A program made the position numbers and the translations under genes. Positions 4,608 through 5,482 of a DNA stretch of 5,482 bases are shown here, piece after piece (position 1 is the stretch's first letter; each line of letters opens with the position of its first letter). The notes below the pieces were generated by a model, which did not search any database, was not told the DNA's origin, and saw nothing but the letters and a program-made list of their open reading frames with translations. Source of the DNA: Pseudomonadota bacterium (GTDB lineage Bacteria; Pseudomonadota; Gammaproteobacteria; Burkholderiales; Burkholderiaceae_B). The stretch is taken from contig JAEYVD010000281.1 in assembly GCA_023432075.1 (NCBI GenBank), forward strand, positions 1-5,482. The letters are read 5' to 3'.

Positions 4608-5482
4608 TCACCCCACGAAATCCACTGCGGCCGGATAGCCTTCGATGGCGCGCGCGGCCAGGACTGCGCGTTGCACGGCGATCGCCATCGCCTCGGCCGC
4701 CATGACGCCCAGCAGCATCACGTTGGCCGTCTTGCCCGACGCGCCCGTGCCCAGCGCAAAGATCGTGTCGCCGTCGAGCATGGTGTGGATGGGGTTGATC
4801 GTACGGGCCAGGCCATCATGCGCCATGCCGGCGATCTTCTGGGCTTCGGCCTTGGTGAGCCGCGCATCGGTGGCCACCGCGCCGATGGTGGTGGCCGCGC
4901 CCGCACGCATGGACTTGGGCAGATCGCCCGCCAGGATGGCCGCGCGGGTGTCGTGCAGCGACCTGCCGTCCGCCGTGCGCGCGCCGGCCAGGATGCGCCC
5001 GGTAGCGGGGTCCAGCACATCGCCCACCGCGTTGACCGCGACAATTGCCCCCACCGTCACGCCCGCCACGGTCAGTGACGCGCTGCCGATGCCGCCCTTC
5101 ATGGCGCGCTGGGGACCATACAGTTTGCCGACGGTCGCCCCCGCCCCCGCGCCCACATTGCCTTCGTGCGGCGCGTCGGCGGTGGCCGCCCGGCAGGCCT
5201 GATAGCCCGCGGCGGCATCGGGCCGCACCGACGCATCGCCCACCCCCAGGTCGAACAGCACCGCGCTCGGCACGATGGGCACGAAGGCCACGCCGACATC
5301 AAAGCCAATCTTCTTTTCTTCCAGATAGCGCATCACGCCCGAGGCTGCGTCCAATCCGAACGCGCTGCCGCCCGTCAGCACGATCGCGTGCACCTTGTCG
5401 ACCATGTTGATCGGATTGAGCAGGTCGGTCTCGCGCGTGCCCGGCGCCGCGCCGCGCACGTCCACGCCGCCCGTCGCGCCCG
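4608..5482 (-). CDS. P1 family peptidase (S58, DmpA/NylC-like), 5' end outside the window
   Basis: The frame runs from the stop codon at 4608-4610 to the window edge, giving 290 complete codons; the N-terminus (perhaps 40-50 residues) is missing. GTG at 5463-5465 is an internal Val in GGVDVRGAAPGTRETDLL, a family hallmark, not the start. S58 enzymes are Ntn-fold hydrolases that cut themselves once to expose a Ser or Thr nucleophile. Members include aminopeptidase DmpA, beta-peptidyl aminopeptidases and nylon-oligomer hydrolase NylC. Numbering from that Val, the expected cleavage motif is AATTIGAVATDARL (190-203) with Thr192 as nucleophile. IHTMLDGDTIFALGTG (226-241) lies 39-41 residues on, and Asp231 and Asp233 match the Thr267-Asp306-Asp308 spacing I recall for NylC. 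Lys114 also fits. The residue before Thr192 is Ala, where Asn or Gly is usual, and Phe71 stands where NylC has Tyr. Substrate unknown. The enzyme is probably cytoplasmic, though the missing N-terminus could hide a signal. Confidence 0.93.
   Translation of the reverse strand, partial: GATGGVDVRGAAPGTRETDLLNPINMVDKVHAIVLTGGSAFGLDAASGVMRYLEEKKIGFDVGVAFVPIVPSAVLFDLGVGDASVRPDAAAGYQACRAATADAPHEGNVGAGAGATVGKLYGPQRAMKGGIGSASLTVAGVTVGAIVAVNAVGDVLDPATGRILAGARTADGRSLHDTRAAILAGDLPKSMRAGAATTIGAVATDARLTKAEAQKIAGMAHDGLARTINPIHTMLDGDTIFALGTGASGKTANVMLLGVMAAEAMAIAVQRAVLAARAIEGYPAAVDFVG

Noticed and set aside
3915..5078. Plus-strand open frame of about 390 codons opposite the haemolysin III and S58 peptidase genes
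   Set aside because: It crosses two convincing minus-strand genes and their gap, and its low-complexity Arg/Gln/His/Ala content matches no protein family I know.
5463..5465. GTG as start codon of the S58 peptidase
   Set aside because: Codons upstream to the window edge continue the family-typical GG-VDVRG motif, so the GTG is an internal Val and the gene is simply cut by the window.
1..5482. Mobile elements, phage genes, CRISPR arrays, tRNA or rRNA genes
   Set aside because: No transposase or integrase motifs, no regularly spaced repeats of CRISPR length, and no cloverleaf or rRNA-like stretches were seen; coding is dense and uniform in composition apart from the kynR-kynU gap.

Overview
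The window is GC-rich, densely coding bacterial chromosome. Gene content, codon choice and spacing suggest a betaproteobacterium of the Burkholderiales, most like Achromobacter or Bordetella (Alcaligenaceae). That placement is an inference from style and remembered gene order, not a search. There are six protein genes, no RNA gene, no mobile element and no CRISPR array.

Layout: (1) 28-438 (+) is a small single-domain VOC/glyoxalase-fold protein. (2) It converges, across a GC-rich repeat and a strong stem-loop (435-510), on a minus-strand pair. That pair is an amino acid permease of the APC superfamily (522-1928) preceded by kynureninase kynU (2007-3257). (3) A 138-base AT-richer intergenic region (3258-3395) with dyads and repeats separates kynU from a divergent AsnC/Lrp-type regulator (3396-3869, very probably kynR). 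(4) The regulator converges on a minus-strand haemolysin III/PAQR-type membrane protein (3903-4532). Upstream of that gene on the same strand is a P1/S58 (DmpA/NylC-like) self-processing hydrolase whose 5' end lies outside the window (4608-5482).

The coherent unit is the kynurenine locus. The regulator probably senses kynurenine and controls the divergent kynU-permease operon. The permease would import kynurenine or tryptophan, and kynureninase would split kynurenine into anthranilate and alanine. The order regulator / kynU / permease resembles the Pseudomonas aeruginosa kynR-kynB-kynU-PA2079 cluster as I remember it, but kynB is absent between kynR and kynU, and kynA is not in the window. 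The VOC protein, haemolysin III homologue and S58 peptidase show no clear link to this pathway.

I see no convincing undescribed system. The observations most worth a second look are the architecture of the kynR-kynU intergenic region, the missing kynB, the two stem-loops between kynU and the permease, substitutions around the catalytic centre of the S58 peptidase, and a dyad over the candidate promoter of the haemolysin III gene.
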